Source of the DNA: Verticillium longisporum | Lineage: Eukaryota; Ascomycota; Sordariomycetes; Glomerellales; Plectosphaerellaceae | Reading direction: 5' to 3' | DNA: 64,000 bases | Assembly: GCA_019188255.1 (NCBI GenBank) | Contig: JAETXT010000004.1 | Coordinates: 5,146,001 to 5,210,000 of the forward strand | Part shown: positions 38,301 through 49,644 of the stretch, in pieces | Position numbering within the stretch: position 1 is the stretch's first letter | Layout of the letters: every line of letters begins with the position of its first letter | Notes under the pieces: model-generated | What the model was told of the DNA's origin: nothing | Databases searched by the model: none | Seen by the model: the letters and a program-made list of their open reading frames with translations, nothing else | Translations under genes and position numbers: made by a program

Positions 38301-41277
38301 GATTGCCCAAATCCCGAGCGAGGGACGGGGGCTTTTCTGTGGCCCATGTCCAGCTCTGAGCGTTGACATGGGCCCCCGACGAAGCGAGAGAGGAAAGGCC
38401 AATAGCTGCCGTCCCAGGCCAGTTTGGGTTTTCCGGTGGCACGGTTCTGGGTGGGCTAGCGCTGGGCGAAGATCTGGGAGGGCTTTTATCCAGTGTCTCG
38501 CGTGGTGATTCAAAAGTCCAACCCTTCATCCACCCCCCCCCCGTTTGACCTGCAGCCAGCGCGATGTTAGGAAGCAGTCCGCGGGGATTGCGCGTACCTT
38601 TTCTTTGCTGTCTCGGCCAGCACCGTTCGGACGGACCGCACCTATCGCACCTGTGTGGGTTATCGCTCTCAGGTTGTTTCTCCCTGACGACCTGTCAGTC
38701 TGTCTGGGAGCTGGCCTCCTGGCTGGCTGTCCAGTGTCGCCGAATCTGGTGTGATCGGCAGTCGAGGGAATCCCAGCTGCGCCTATAACCCACTCCCCCC
38801 CTAAAAATGTCCCTCGCTTTGTCGAATTGCCGCCGCAGCCGTTTGGGGGTGCATGGAAGGCTACCATTTGCGCGTGGCGAAGCACGCACGTTTGGTGCCA
38901 CGCGTGGGGGACACAAAACGACAATCAACCAGCAAAAGCCACAATTTGCTCAAGCACTGAAAAGCCGCGTGGTCATCCAGGTGCAGGTAGGCAGTTTGAG
39001 GCAGGTCGGCAGGTAGGTGCCTGAGGGAGGTCTGCGCTATGCTTGCCGGGGGCAACGTGAGATCGGCGACTCTTACCCCAAGGCAATCAAGTCACCCATG
39101 TCGTGTGTAACATCATGACTGATGGCTGGTATAGGAAGCGAAACTCTGATTTGGTTGTGTGGTGGGCGAGACACACGAGCGCGAGTTCATACCCATCAGG
39201 CCAGCCAGTCAGGGGTTAAGGGCGTCCGTCCGCTCTCGATTCAAGCCAAGAGAATAACTCGGGTCCCGCGGCGGCAGATGCGAGGCGGGAGCACTCGCGC
39301 ACTGCAGAACGGCTATTTTTGTGCTGCTTGTTTTTCTGACGCAAAGTGACTGTGCCTTAACGTTTGCGCCGCGTCTCGATCATCCTCACACGACCTCGTG
39401 TAGGACTTCAAACTGCGTTCAAGACAATATACACCGAACAATATAAGAAATCATAACCATGTCCTGCTTCTGACTCGACACGACGCACGTCTGTCGTCAG
39501 ACAGAGCTGACACTGCCTCACTCGCCTACTTTGCCTGCCGGCGGCACGGTAAACCTTGATGGTGAAGGTCTGTCTCCCTATTTGTTGTGGCTTGTGCTCT
39601 TCATATCATTAATCAGCGGGTCCTGGTCTCAGTAGTCGTCCGTGCGCTCGTCTATACGTTCGGCATAACCACGCATGTTCACTTGCACTGCAGCGTCAAC
39701 CAACGGTCGGGTCTTTGTCGAACCCAGAGACGATCCTAGATGGAGGGTTGCATTGTGGTGGCTAAGCATATGTGACATGGCGACTCATTTTCCATGTCTG
39801 ACTTGGGTTATGACTCGTTCCGACCCTTACGGAACCACACCCCCTGGAGATTGCCAGCTACTGTACGATCTTTCTGAAGCCCGTCCATCTGGAACACACT
39901 GACAGGCCACTTGTTCAACGGCAGTCTCTCCGCAGCGGCCGGTCTTTCCGGGCGTTCCGCACATCAGTCAAATGATGGCCAGCGCCATACGGCACACCAA
40001 TCAGTGGGGAGGCCCCTCGTCGGGCTCGAAAATTAGGTTTGACAGATGCCCGATTCGACCTTGGCGCTTTGATATCAAACAGCCGCTTCTCGTACCGAAG
40101 TATTGGCCGCGTGCTGGAAACAGTCACTTGCAGAGGCATGATCTCCTAGGTAACATGAGAGGATTTCTGCCCTTCAGTGGAGACCGAGAGAAGTTCCCCC
40201 CGGATCAAATTTATTGATTCAGGGAGTCCTGGTCAACCTCAAACTATAATGACACTGCTTTTTCTGAGGATGGGACGCCGAATGGAACGTTGACCGCGCA
40301 GTTGCACAGCACCACTCGTGTCTTGCATCGGTGGCTCCTCCCTTATGTCCCTTGATTGCATGTGGTCGGGTGGGCAGAATTTTGAGGCAAATATATTAAG
40401 TTATAGCCTTAAGAGTGGGCTAGCCTTATGCTAGGGATGAGAAATTGATTACAGTTCAAGCCGCGCAACATCTCAAGGGGCGGCCTGAGCCAACATGGAG
40501 AGTTCTGTCGAGATTTCACTGTGCCACTGATCCCCTATCTGCCATGTTAGCGACATGTCAACGCTGTCCTGGACACCATGTTGAATCTTCAGCCACCGGG
40601 GTAATTAGAAACCCGAGTGATCTCGCTACAACGGTAGCACGCGACCGTGGGCTCAGGTAACTGAGTAAGGATCATCGTTTGGGCAGACACCCTATTTCGA
40701 AACGTCTATCAACCTGTCACTGTTGAGCCTGAGCTGATTGTCTCACCGAAGATGCACTAATCGTACGTTCAATATCACCCTGTCAATGATAGAATGCCAT
40801 GTCAGCACGTTCACTTGCTCTAACCGCATGAGGTCAATGGCACCACAATGATGAAGAGTCCAGCGCGGTCTCACCATTTAGCAAGCTGTGTCTGATGTGG
40901 CGAAAGAGACACGACTTTTGTGCCCACTTTGAAGTTTGTGCACAGGGATCTGAAAACTACATTCTATACTCTCTTCTTCCTGGCCTTCTGTGGCATATCA
41001 GTGATGATGGATATGAGTATTCTCATTGGCTCCGCCGGGTGTTGATCGACAGCTGACAGGACGAATATGTGTTGCATGAAACCAGGCTGGTGCTGACAAC
41101 AGAGAATGCGGGGTGCTGGTGGGGAGCAGAGATGACTGCTGCCTCACACCGACATCAACACGCCTGCACAAACAACAGCATCTCATATGTCTATGTGACC
41201 TACTTGTGTCGCTTTGATTCTCGCGCTTTGGACGATCGACCGCACGAAACGAAGAGGACTCACTGTAGACACACATC
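26381..41277. other. 14.9-kb region with no supported protein gene
   Basis: Many frames of 60-220 aa occur on both strands, but they overlap each other, lack domain motifs and show no consistent coding frame. The longest (37160-37831, +, 223 aa) is Pro/Ser/Arg-rich and runs opposite and beside other equally open frames. Composition is moderate to high GC from about 30 to 39 kb, with homopolymer and purine-rich tracts (T13 near 33167; a G-rich run near 28930). A 16-nt unit, AAAGCCAACTCGGGGA, is repeated near 33588-33622. Long non-coding RNA or very long leaders are possible. I see no tRNA, rRNA or transposon ends. Confidence 0.45.
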
Positions 41278-42645
41278 ATGGCATCAGCCATAGATGGCAT
41301 TCTTGCCAAGTACACCCTGCAGCCTCACGAAGCAGATGCGTCTGGCAAGCTCCTCGGGGCGTCTTTCACGGTCGTAGGAAATCAAAGTCTGTCCATGTTA
41401 AACCGGGTGGCGACTCCATTCTGATTTCTCGCAGATGTGTTGTACACAGGTGGATCGGGTCGCCAAAACTTCCCTCAAACAGCAGTCCCTTGGACTGCGA
41501 GGTCCTTCTCTTGGATCGCATCAATGACGAAGCTTGTCACGACCACATGTCTGTTGCATCTCGTGGAGCAGGGCAAAGTCGAACTTGATGTCGATGTGAG
41601 GCACCTGGTCCCTCGGCTGGGCAAGATGCAGATCCTTAAGGGGTTCGACAACGATGGAACCCCCAAGCTCGAAGACAACTCAAACGCTATTACTTTGAGG
41701 CATGTTCGGCATGACCATTTATACAGCTACTTCAGCTAATCATAAGCCAGAATGTTGCTCACTCATACCGTCGGTCTAGGCTATGATCTTGCCGATCCCG
41801 ACCTTACTCGTTGGTCGCGGTATATCGGTCGCAAAGACACCAATCTCGACTGGAGTCTGGACGGCTTCGACACCCCGTTCAAGTTTGCACCTGGTGAAGG
41901 CTGGTATTACGGCACGGCTGTGGACTGGGCTGGGCAGCTACTGGAAGCACTGACGGGCAACACCATTGAGGTGTACATGCAAGATCATGTTCTTGACCCT
42001 CTCAAAATGCGCGACACTGGATTCTGGCCTGGCAAGCTAGACCACGTCCAGGACCGTGCTGTGGCCTGGTCATGTCGAGGCGGCGACAAGACGAGCCTCA
42101 GCCCTGGACCCAAGCTCACGCCGACAACTCACGAGATTGTGAGCGGAGGGGCAGGGTTGTACTCAACGGCAGACGACTACGGACGCTTCCTCCAAGGGCT
42201 GTTATCTGGAGCTTTGGTCAGCGAAACTACTTTGAGGGATATGTTCACGCCACAGCTCGACGTGAGACAGTCAGACATGCTCAACGCAATCGCAAGCCAG
42301 TTCCACGACATGTTCGCCCCAGAGTTCCCCACCAATATGCGACTCGACCACGGCCTCGGCGGCATCATAAACATGTCGGACGTGGATGGGAAGCGACGGA
42401 AGGGCAGCATCTCGTGGTGCGGCATGTGCAATGGACGCTGGTGGATCGATCGGGAGGCGGGCATTGCGGCCGTTCTTGTTGTCAATGTTCTGCCACTTGG
42501 AGATCCGGTCGTGAACAAGCTCCTCGACGAGCTGGAACGGGCGGTGTACGGGGTCTGCTTCATGCAAAGCGGAGTTGAGGACTCTTTTTCGGTGACTATT
42601 GACTATTTCATTCTGGTGGTGGCTCTACAGACTCCAACACGTTGA
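41278..42645 (+). CDS. Beta-lactamase/transpeptidase-like serine hydrolase
   Basis: Exons 41278-41386, 41435-41699 and 41751-42645 give 422 aa. The fold signature is present: S-x-x-K as SMTK at residues 66-69 (WIASMTKLVT, nucleophile Ser66) and a Tyr motif (GWYYGTAVDW) near 177. The family marker TLR-x-LLTHTVGLGY lies near 123-136. Fungal members hydrolyse esters, lactones or peptides, or transfer acyl groups (LovD/EstB-like). The substrate here is unknown. Intron 1 (48 nt) is GTCTGT...CGCAG. Intron 2 (41700-41750, 51 nt) only keeps the frame if it starts with GC (AG|GCATGT, branch GCTAATC, CCAG). No signal peptide is evident. The 3' end overlaps the SET gene on the other strand by 38 nt, and the last 30 residues look unlike the family. 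Confidence 0.85.
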
Positions 42646-43981
42646 TCAGGACCTGCCTGCACTGTATTCGGTACTGGTACACCATGCGCTGGTTTCGAGT
42701 GGCGTTCGTGTCTTTGTCTAGTTCAAAGTCTGACTGCTCCAACTTTTCCAGCTCCTGCATGGCTTTTGCTTGAATAATGGCCATGGTCTGTTCCAAGATT
42801 GGCCTGAACTCGTCAGGAAGCTGGCCCGTCAACACAGCCTTCAGGCGTTCTTTGTCAGTTTCCTCAGCGTCTGATGGAACGTTGATGTTATTTCGCTGCT
42901 CGGGTGTTGTCTGGAGGAGGAACAACTGCCAAATAAGGGCATCTTGCACGTGGCGAAAGGCGGGCAGCACTGAGGCGGGGTCGATATTGGGCAGAGTCAG
43001 CTGACGATGGGCCGCCAGAGAGCTTGGGTCAGCGACCGGGCGGAGAGAGAAGAAGAAGGAGCGCGGCTTGGCAGAGTCTGCGAGTGAAGAGGCCGTCTCG
43101 TCGGCCGTTCGAAGCTGCAGGTGCACAAAGTCGTTGTGAAGGGTCGGCGATTCGGGAATGAGGAAGCCGTATGCTAGCATGAGCTCGGCGTTGGTCTTTG
43201 AGCCGTAGTTATTGAAGACTTGGGCGCCAGAATCGTATGCGTCAAGCGTTTTGAGAACCGTGGTACTCGTACCTGGAGCAATATCCCACGAAATCCCAGC
43301 TGAATGCGAGTGGTTTCCAACATCGAACAGGGGCATCAGGATATGAAAGTCATCAATCGCACACCCTTCGGGCAGAGGCAGACTCTCGTGGTCAGGAACC
43401 ACCCGAGAAGGCCTGAAGCTGCGACTGGTGAAAATGCTGTAGGCCCAGTTGTAGAGGAGGCGTGTGTAGTCGTTCGCATTTGGCAAGGATTCGAGCAGCG
43501 GAGCAGCCTGTCTGTATTCGGCCTTGAGCCGGGCCTTGATCTCGGCAACAGCAGTGTGAATGTTGGTGTCCTCCAATAACTCAATATCGTCAGAAGGCCA
43601 CAGTGGCGGTAGACTCCATGAAGATAACTGGTCCGGCTGAGGAAGCGTGCGGATGTAGGGGTACCAAAAGGACCCGCGCCCTAAGAGGTATTGTTTCATG
43701 AGAAAGAAGCGGGCGACGACATGCGGGGGCATGTTTTCGACAAACTCTCTTGGCAGAGGCTGTGCGTCATCGTGAGATTCATGCCTGTGGGCTTTCAGGT
43801 CGAGGGCGTTGAGATACGATAGTGTGAGACTGAAGGGACAGGTGACGATAGTCTCACCAGGGCTTAGCTGCTGCCCGACTCTCACGCGAAAAGAATTGCC
43901 AGTATCGTTGTCGTTGAAAATTTCAACAGCGGGATGGAGCTCCGCGCCATGAGAGCTGGCCCAGGAAGTGAGTGCCTCCAT
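42608..43981 (-). CDS. SET-domain protein lysine methyltransferase (RKM/SETD6-like)
   Basis: 457 aa in a single exon. The interrupted SET domain covers about residues 20-280. It has an N-terminal SET part (LSPGETIVTCPFSLTLS), an inserted helical region, then the SAM/substrate core FDVGNHSH (about 219-226) and NNYGSKTNAELMLAYGF (about 257-273). A helical Rubisco-LSMT-type C-terminal region follows. Relatives methylate ribosomal proteins or elongation factors in the cytoplasm or nucleus. The exact target cannot be read from sequence. The usual NHS motif is kept (GNHSH). The start was chosen as the first Met before the conserved part. The 3' end overlaps the hydrolase gene by 38 nt. Confidence 0.9.
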   Translation of the reverse strand: MEALTSWASSHGAELHPAVEIFNDNDTGNSFRVRVGQQLSPGETIVTCPFSLTLSYLNALDLKAHRHESHDDAQPLPREFVENMPPHVVARFFLMKQYLLGRGSFWYPYIRTLPQPDQLSSWSLPPLWPSDDIELLEDTNIHTAVAEIKARLKAEYRQAAPLLESLPNANDYTRLLYNWAYSIFTSRSFRPSRVVPDHESLPLPEGCAIDDFHILMPLFDVGNHSHSAGISWDIAPGTSTTVLKTLDAYDSGAQVFNNYGSKTNAELMLAYGFLIPESPTLHNDFVHLQLRTADETASSLADSAKPRSFFFSLRPVADPSSLAAHRQLTLPNIDPASVLPAFRHVQDALIWQLFLLQTTPEQRNNINVPSDAEETDKERLKAVLTGQLPDEFRPILEQTMAIIQAKAMQELEKLEQSDFELDKDTNATRNQRMVYQYRIQCRQVLINVLESVEPPPE

Positions 43982-46583
43982 GGAACCGATGATATCAACC
44001 TTGCGTGAGCTTCGAAGGCTATGAGACGTTGGGGTGGTGAAGTGTGCGGGTGTGAGAATTGAAGATTGTGAGTTGGTGTGGGTTGTGACGTAACTGCGAA
44101 GTGGGGGGGCTTCCTACAGTGCGTGCTCACCCCTTTCTTGCCTATCATGCACCGTAAACTTGGGTGCCTGGGCTCTCGAATAGGCTGGTGGGATAACTCA
44201 TTTTGACAATGCCCTATGTCTGATACTGGTCCTACCGAGACATCGACTTTCTACTGAAGTAGAAACGATTGAGGACTCTGGATCACTTCATCTGCGCTAC
44301 TGCCGTAAGGCTGTCCGGACCATTGCTCTATCTTTGGATTCCTGTAGTCTGCTGTTCTGCGCAAAAACCTCTCTTTGACCGGGCGAGAGCACGCAACTTC
44401 GCGGCATCGGTTCATTCGGGTTCAAATCCGGGGATCAAAGGGTAGACAAGCCGAACGACGGCATAGGCTTCCGGGCTTGCCAGCTTTATCGTTACACATT
44501 TGCGTTGCTCTAATCTCGATCACGGGCTCAATATATGGGACGTCAGATCCTATGCCCTGCCCAAGAAGCAATGATTGTGATTCAAGTGTGCCCGTGTAAC
44601 TGGCATTACTCTGCGTCAATCCGACCCACCCTCTTTTGACACCTTCTTTCTGCTCAAGGCCAAATCTGGTCCATATGATTTCATTTTTTGCAATGATGTC
44701 GACTGTGGCTTCAGAGAACTTGCAGTTATGAAGACTTAGAATGTTGCATTGGTTAGTAGGCCCGCAGCACCACCACCCATTAGAACTACTAATCGCCCAT
44801 AACTTGTGGCCGGCTACATTCCTACTGGGTAGAGTTGCCACCATTTCGTTCTGATTAGGGAATATATAGCGAGCTGGAACGGGTAAAATGAAGCGGCGAA
44901 TCGGTCCCAGCTGTGGCGGACGCTCAGTATCAGACATGTGAAAGGGCTACTTGAGCGGGGAACTAGGGTGTGACTTTTCAAGCAAAAGGACTGAGAAGAT
45001 GCACGAGAGCATCGAGATTGTCTTCTCGTATGAGAATACCCGCAGCCCTTCGAAGTTTGTGAACTGGGTTGTTTGAGCCCATCAAAGAGTGGGTGTGATG
45101 CAGACTGTGTCTGGTGGGTGGAAGAAGGTTCTTCATCATTCAAATGGACGAATAGGCCTAACGCTCACAGTCTTCATACCGCGTGGTGGACAGGCCAAGG
45201 AATTCCAATGAGTATATAGTTGTCTTTTCGAATGCCACAACCTATAAACGCTAACTCATCAAATTCACAAAGTATAGCTACAGAAATCCCACTGACAGAA
45301 TTGGCGGGCAGGAAAAAGGTGAAAGCCTATGACGAGACCTATTAGTAGTCTGGATGCGACGAGACAGAAGGACCCAGGACAACCTTGGTAGCCTTTCAAC
45401 AGTTCACAGGAGATCAAATCGAACGAATGGGAGGACTAAAATGAGCATCGGATCGAACACCAGCCTTGCGGCTGTGCATGACCCAAGGCAATCACACAGG
45501 TCGGCTGCTCCGCGACTGGCTCGCGACTATAACGGTGGGTTACACAACCATTCACCGGTTCGCCAAGTTTCGAGGTTCTGGGTATGTCTCAGCGCCGCTC
45601 TCACGTCACGACCAGGTTACAATGTTACGCACACTGGGGAACCTCCGACTGGTGCCGGCGGCCGCACCTTGCCATCAACTGACACTAGACTGCTTAGGCA
45701 TCCGAACTCTTCTGTTCCCAATTTAAGGGTGTAGACGCACTATAAAGACCACCTCTTCGGCATTGGCCGGCTCCTCAAGCACGGGACAGAACAGGCGAGC
45801 CTGAGCCACACAGTCGGAACACGCGCTTACGCATGCAGGAGGCGCTTACATCCCTTTTCCGACATCCCGTAACCTGACCCGGCTCCAGGGCGTCGTCAAG
45901 TGATGAACTTCTCACTAAGAGTTTGCCAAAGATGGCGACCTTCACATCCACCGGTCGTTCTCGAAATCAATGTTGTGCGCGTTGTGGTACTCAGCCTCGG
46001 TCAAATAGCGGGTTGTCGGTGGCAATCTCGCCATAGTTGTGATCAATGTGATGAAAAGTCTTACTTTGTTTGGATACCAAGTCGACGTAGACTTTGGATG
46101 TGGCTTACATGTGTCTTTCTTCTCCATCAATGATGACCAATGTGATGACAGGATCTCGGCCGCTTCACGTCGAGCTTCATCAAGCGTTCAAAACGCGTAT
46201 ACCAGGATTGTTCGTCTGGACGACTTACAACACGGGTGTCATTTTCAGCCTTCTAGTTGCGAGAAGCGCACCCAGGGATATGATGTACCTCTTGGGCACT
46301 GTCAGAGGACAAAGATACACCCAATAGCGCAAGATCCTGTCGTCGTCATTGCTTCCATCAGGGCAGCGTCTAGACCACCTCGGCTAATAGCCCGACATTT
46401 TGTCAGGCCACAGCATCGCGTTGGTGATGGGACGGCGCGTCCGTGCTGTTGAGCCAGAGAGGATACGGTGACAGGTATAAAAGGGGGGCCTTCCGCCGGT
46501 GATGCTGTTCTGATTTCTTGGAAACCATCATCAACAGGCAGACAGAACTCAGCAAACCATCTCAATAATCCAAGCCTTTCACT
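43982..46583. other. Intergenic region SET gene / secreted protein
   Basis: 2.6 kb between divergent starts. A minus-strand frame at 44937-44422 (171 aa) begins plausibly but contains no recognisable motif and is listed under rejected items. Near 44400 a tRNA B-box-like GGTTCAAATCC occurs without a full cloverleaf. The last 110 nt are the secreted-protein promoter. Confidence 0.45.
46476..46482 (+). promoter_or_regulatory. TATA box of secreted-protein gene
   Basis: TATAAAA followed by a G run lies 102 nt upstream of the ATG at 46584. Position and sequence fit a core promoter with a leader of about 70 nt (AACAGGCAGACAG, CATCTCAATAATCC). Strong TATA boxes are common for highly induced secreted proteins. 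Confidence 0.65.
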
Positions 46584-47025
46584 ATGCACTTCGCTACCAT
46601 CACCACCACTGCCATGGCAGTCTTTGCCGGGCTCGCCTCTGCTGGCATCCAAGCCCGCCAGGGCCCGGGACGGCCCACATGCAACCCTGGCCAGTTCATC
46701 TGCGGCTTTGAGCTTCGCAGTCAGTAACGACATGCCTACAAGGACTCAGTTTGACTGACATTCTCCAGCTCTCGGACGTCCCGATTCGCAGCTTGCAGAC
46801 GCCATCCGCCGCAAGCAACTCGAGCCTACCCAGATCCGCCTCGACGGCCTCTTCCGCTGCGTGACCCCCGGTGCATCAGCCCCTAACGGCATCGAGTACG
46901 TATTCGGTTGCCGTAACACTTCTGGCGTTGAGAAACAGGGCCAGTGCAACCCGCAGTTCTCAAAGACTCCTACGGACCCAAACGCCTACTGCCGCAACGG
47001 TCCCCCCAACCCCGCTGCGAAGTAG
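46584..47025 (+). CDS. Small secreted six-cysteine protein (effector candidate)
   Basis: Exons 46584-46719 and 46769-47025 give 130 aa. The intron (46720-46768, 49 nt) is GTCAGT...TGAC...CTCCAG. The N-terminus MHFATITTTAMAVFAGLASA is a clear signal peptide with small residues at the cleavage site (about Ala20), followed by GIQARQ. The mature part has exactly six Cys (CNPGQ, FICGF, FRCV, GCRN, QCNP, YCRN), which allows three disulfides. I recognise no named family. Size, secretion signal and Cys content are those of fungal effector or antimicrobial-type secreted proteins, an inference only. An AATAAA-like signal (GAAATAAAGAG) lies near 47228. Confidence 0.8.
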
Positions 47026-49644
47026 GCGTCTTTCGTTTGGAAGTCCACCATCGCCGTGCGGTTCCAAGGTCAAGAACAATCGCACGGGAGGTATTCCGGC
47101 CGAGGTTCTTTTCCCTTCTAATTTGATCGCACTCATCACGCTGGCCAGCTTGTCATTCATTTGAGTCCCGTCATCGATTAGTCCACTGAAACACGAATAT
47201 AACTCTGATTTGGATCCAAACCCGAAGAAATAAAGAGGTGAACTATGGGATACGTGATGAAAAGGTGAGGTTTATGTCTTGCAAACACTTGTCGACATCA
47301 TTTTGCCATGTTGCCGATATTTCGTGTTTGCCGTCAAGCCTAGGGGCCACAATCTCCGTCTCTCCGTCACCTGATTTTGTCTATAACTTGTAAGGTTTAA
47401 GAAATGAAATTTTGCGCCGTGGACACAGCCCTGTCGCACATCTAAATGCACTGCAGCGAAAGCAATGTTGCCACCAGCCAAAGCGTTCGAGTCTTTGTGG
47501 GCCTTGGGTGTAAGACAGAGGTCACAGCGTATAGAGGTTGGGTTTGAAGAGCTGCTTGATGACTTCGATGAGCTGTTCAGAATGGGCGAATCAAAGCCAA
47601 TGGCCACTCTAGGAGCGGCATGTCTCGAGGCTGGGAACGTTTGCCTACATCGTTCACACGCTTACCTCGTGAAAGCTCGAGTCTTTTGCCGCGTTTGTCC
47701 TTGTACGGAGAACGGGTACGGAACATGGATGGCGCAGCTATCAGCAGACTGCGTCATCCAGACCTGCGATCCAGCCTGTTCATCTGATAGTCTGTTGTGC
47801 TTAAAGCATCTTAGTCCACATGGAGTTGTGCTTGTGGATGGGTTCCTAATACCCCGCTGGATTCCATCGAGTTACAATTGACAGAACGGAACCCTCCTGG
47901 GGCGCACTACCAGGAAGTAACCGGCGGAAGCGATGAGCTTTACTAGCTGAAAAACGTACTGGTACAAGCCTGGAATTCTTATTCGGGTAGTGGCGAGTCT
48001 GGTAGCGTGTCCGGGCTATCAAGGATTGGAACGACCATACGCAGCCTCCTGAGATGTGTCGAAGTAACACAACGAAGACAGCACAAAGCATGGCGCTTCT
48101 CCTAGATATGGTCTGACGAGAATAAACTTGGCAAGGCAATCCCGGCGCCTACATGGATCAGGCAGGTACAGCAGGTAAGGCATCCATCGTATGATTTTGT
48201 CAGACCATCAGTCGACATGGGAATGCATCCTAGGCACATTGTGCTCGAATGTAGGTCTCGCATCGAGCCAAGGGATACGAACAAGGCAAAGAGATTACAA
48301 GGGCTATCTCAAGGGCAAGATGAACTGCCTGTTGCTTGATGTTCCCTTTGACGTTTGGCGTCTGACAGAAGACTTGAGGCATCTTAGTGGTGATTGATCT
48401 GGATGGGGTAGGGGCTTTGGTTACCACAGCGGAGCCCAGGCACACCCAGGCACTGTACCTTGCCAAAGGTAGCACTAAATCCCCCCGCAAGCTGTCACCC
48501 AAACCGCCAGGAGGCAGCTTGGCTTCGATGATAGCAGGTACTCGCGTCACGGACGCCATAATGCAAAAAGATCCCGCATTGTGTCATCTAATTACTTCAA
48601 AAAATACAGGAGTGCAGAAGGTACCTTGTAGATCTCGGAAGTCCGACCACAGCCAAGTCAAAGTGGCTCAGAACACGCAGCATAGCATCTTGCCACCAAC
48701 CTGGCACTACTGGCCCTGGCCCCGGGGCATGGTCGATTCTTTCACGAGACTCCGACGCCGAATTCTTTTTCTTCTGCCATCTATCTTAATAGGCGAGGGC
48801 GACGGGACACGACAACGGCCTCGCACACCGACACTTCCCGTCACCCTGCATGCTCGATTAAGGAGGCAGGTCGGGCAGCCACTGTCGCCAGAGGCTTCGC
48901 AGTTGAGGAAGGGGTGGACAGCTTTCACCGGAAGGAAGGAAGCATGGCTATTCATCAACGCTGGGGCAGCATGATTGGTAGGAGGCCGGGTTCAGCGCCA
49001 GCCAGGCCGCTTGCAGCAAGTACAAACCCAAGGAGCCGCCTGGATGCAGGCTGGCCACTTCGTACCTACCAACGAGCGTGTAGGAAGGCCCTTCCGCGTC
49101 ACCTCGTCACCTCGTCACCTCGTAGCTTCCTCCAATGTACCGTCGCACCACACGAGATATGGCAGGCACAACAGCCCACGCTGCCCGCTGCCCATGGCTC
49201 ACGCCCGCGGACGTGCTTTCCGATTTATGCTCCGCCCTGGGCCCGATTCCAACCTTATGCACTCGTAACGCAACGCAGCTGGGAGGATTGACTGGCGGTC
49301 TACGGCGCCCGAGTGGCTCGCGAGGCCTCGGGGCTGGCTGGGGAAAGGACCAAGACGAGATCATCCCGTCCCTCCTTCTCGATGCACTCACACCAAGCTC
49401 TTTCCATTTAATACTGCAAAGCCGCGGTTCCCCTCGTTGTCTGCCCAGCTTCTTTGTCTCGCCCTCTTCACCTCCATGGTCTTGTTGAGGCATCCATTGA
49501 CCGATCAGTACATCCACTGACCTGCACCTTTGCATCTTGTCTCGAACAGTCCGCTCTGCTGGGATATTGCAAGTTCGCGGCTAGCTTTCAGACACGACTT
49601 ATCTCCCAGAAACTCAATTCATTCTCTTCCCCGCGTCGGCCGCA
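47026..49644. other. Intergenic region upstream of the trehalose enzyme
   Basis: 2.6 kb with no supported gene. Opposed frames at 47465-47881 (+) and 47607-47272 (-) cover the same DNA and neither has recognisable content. A three-copy 8-bp tandem (CACCTCGT) lies at about 49100-49123. The last 150 nt before the ATG are pyrimidine/C/A-rich, as in fungal leaders. Confidence 0.45.

Noticed and set aside
44375..44460. tRNA-like segment with B-box GGTTCAAATCC and partly complementary ends (CTTTGA / TCAAAG)
   Set aside because: The D-arm is missing and no paired anticodon stem can be drawn, so it is at best a fragment.
44422..44937. 171-aa minus-strand frame starting MSDTERPPQ
   Set aside because: No domain, no splice partners and no conserved motif; the frame end looks random.
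47272..47881. Opposed frames of 111 aa (-) and 138 aa (+)
   Set aside because: They cover the same bases, and neither has motifs or clear splice signals.
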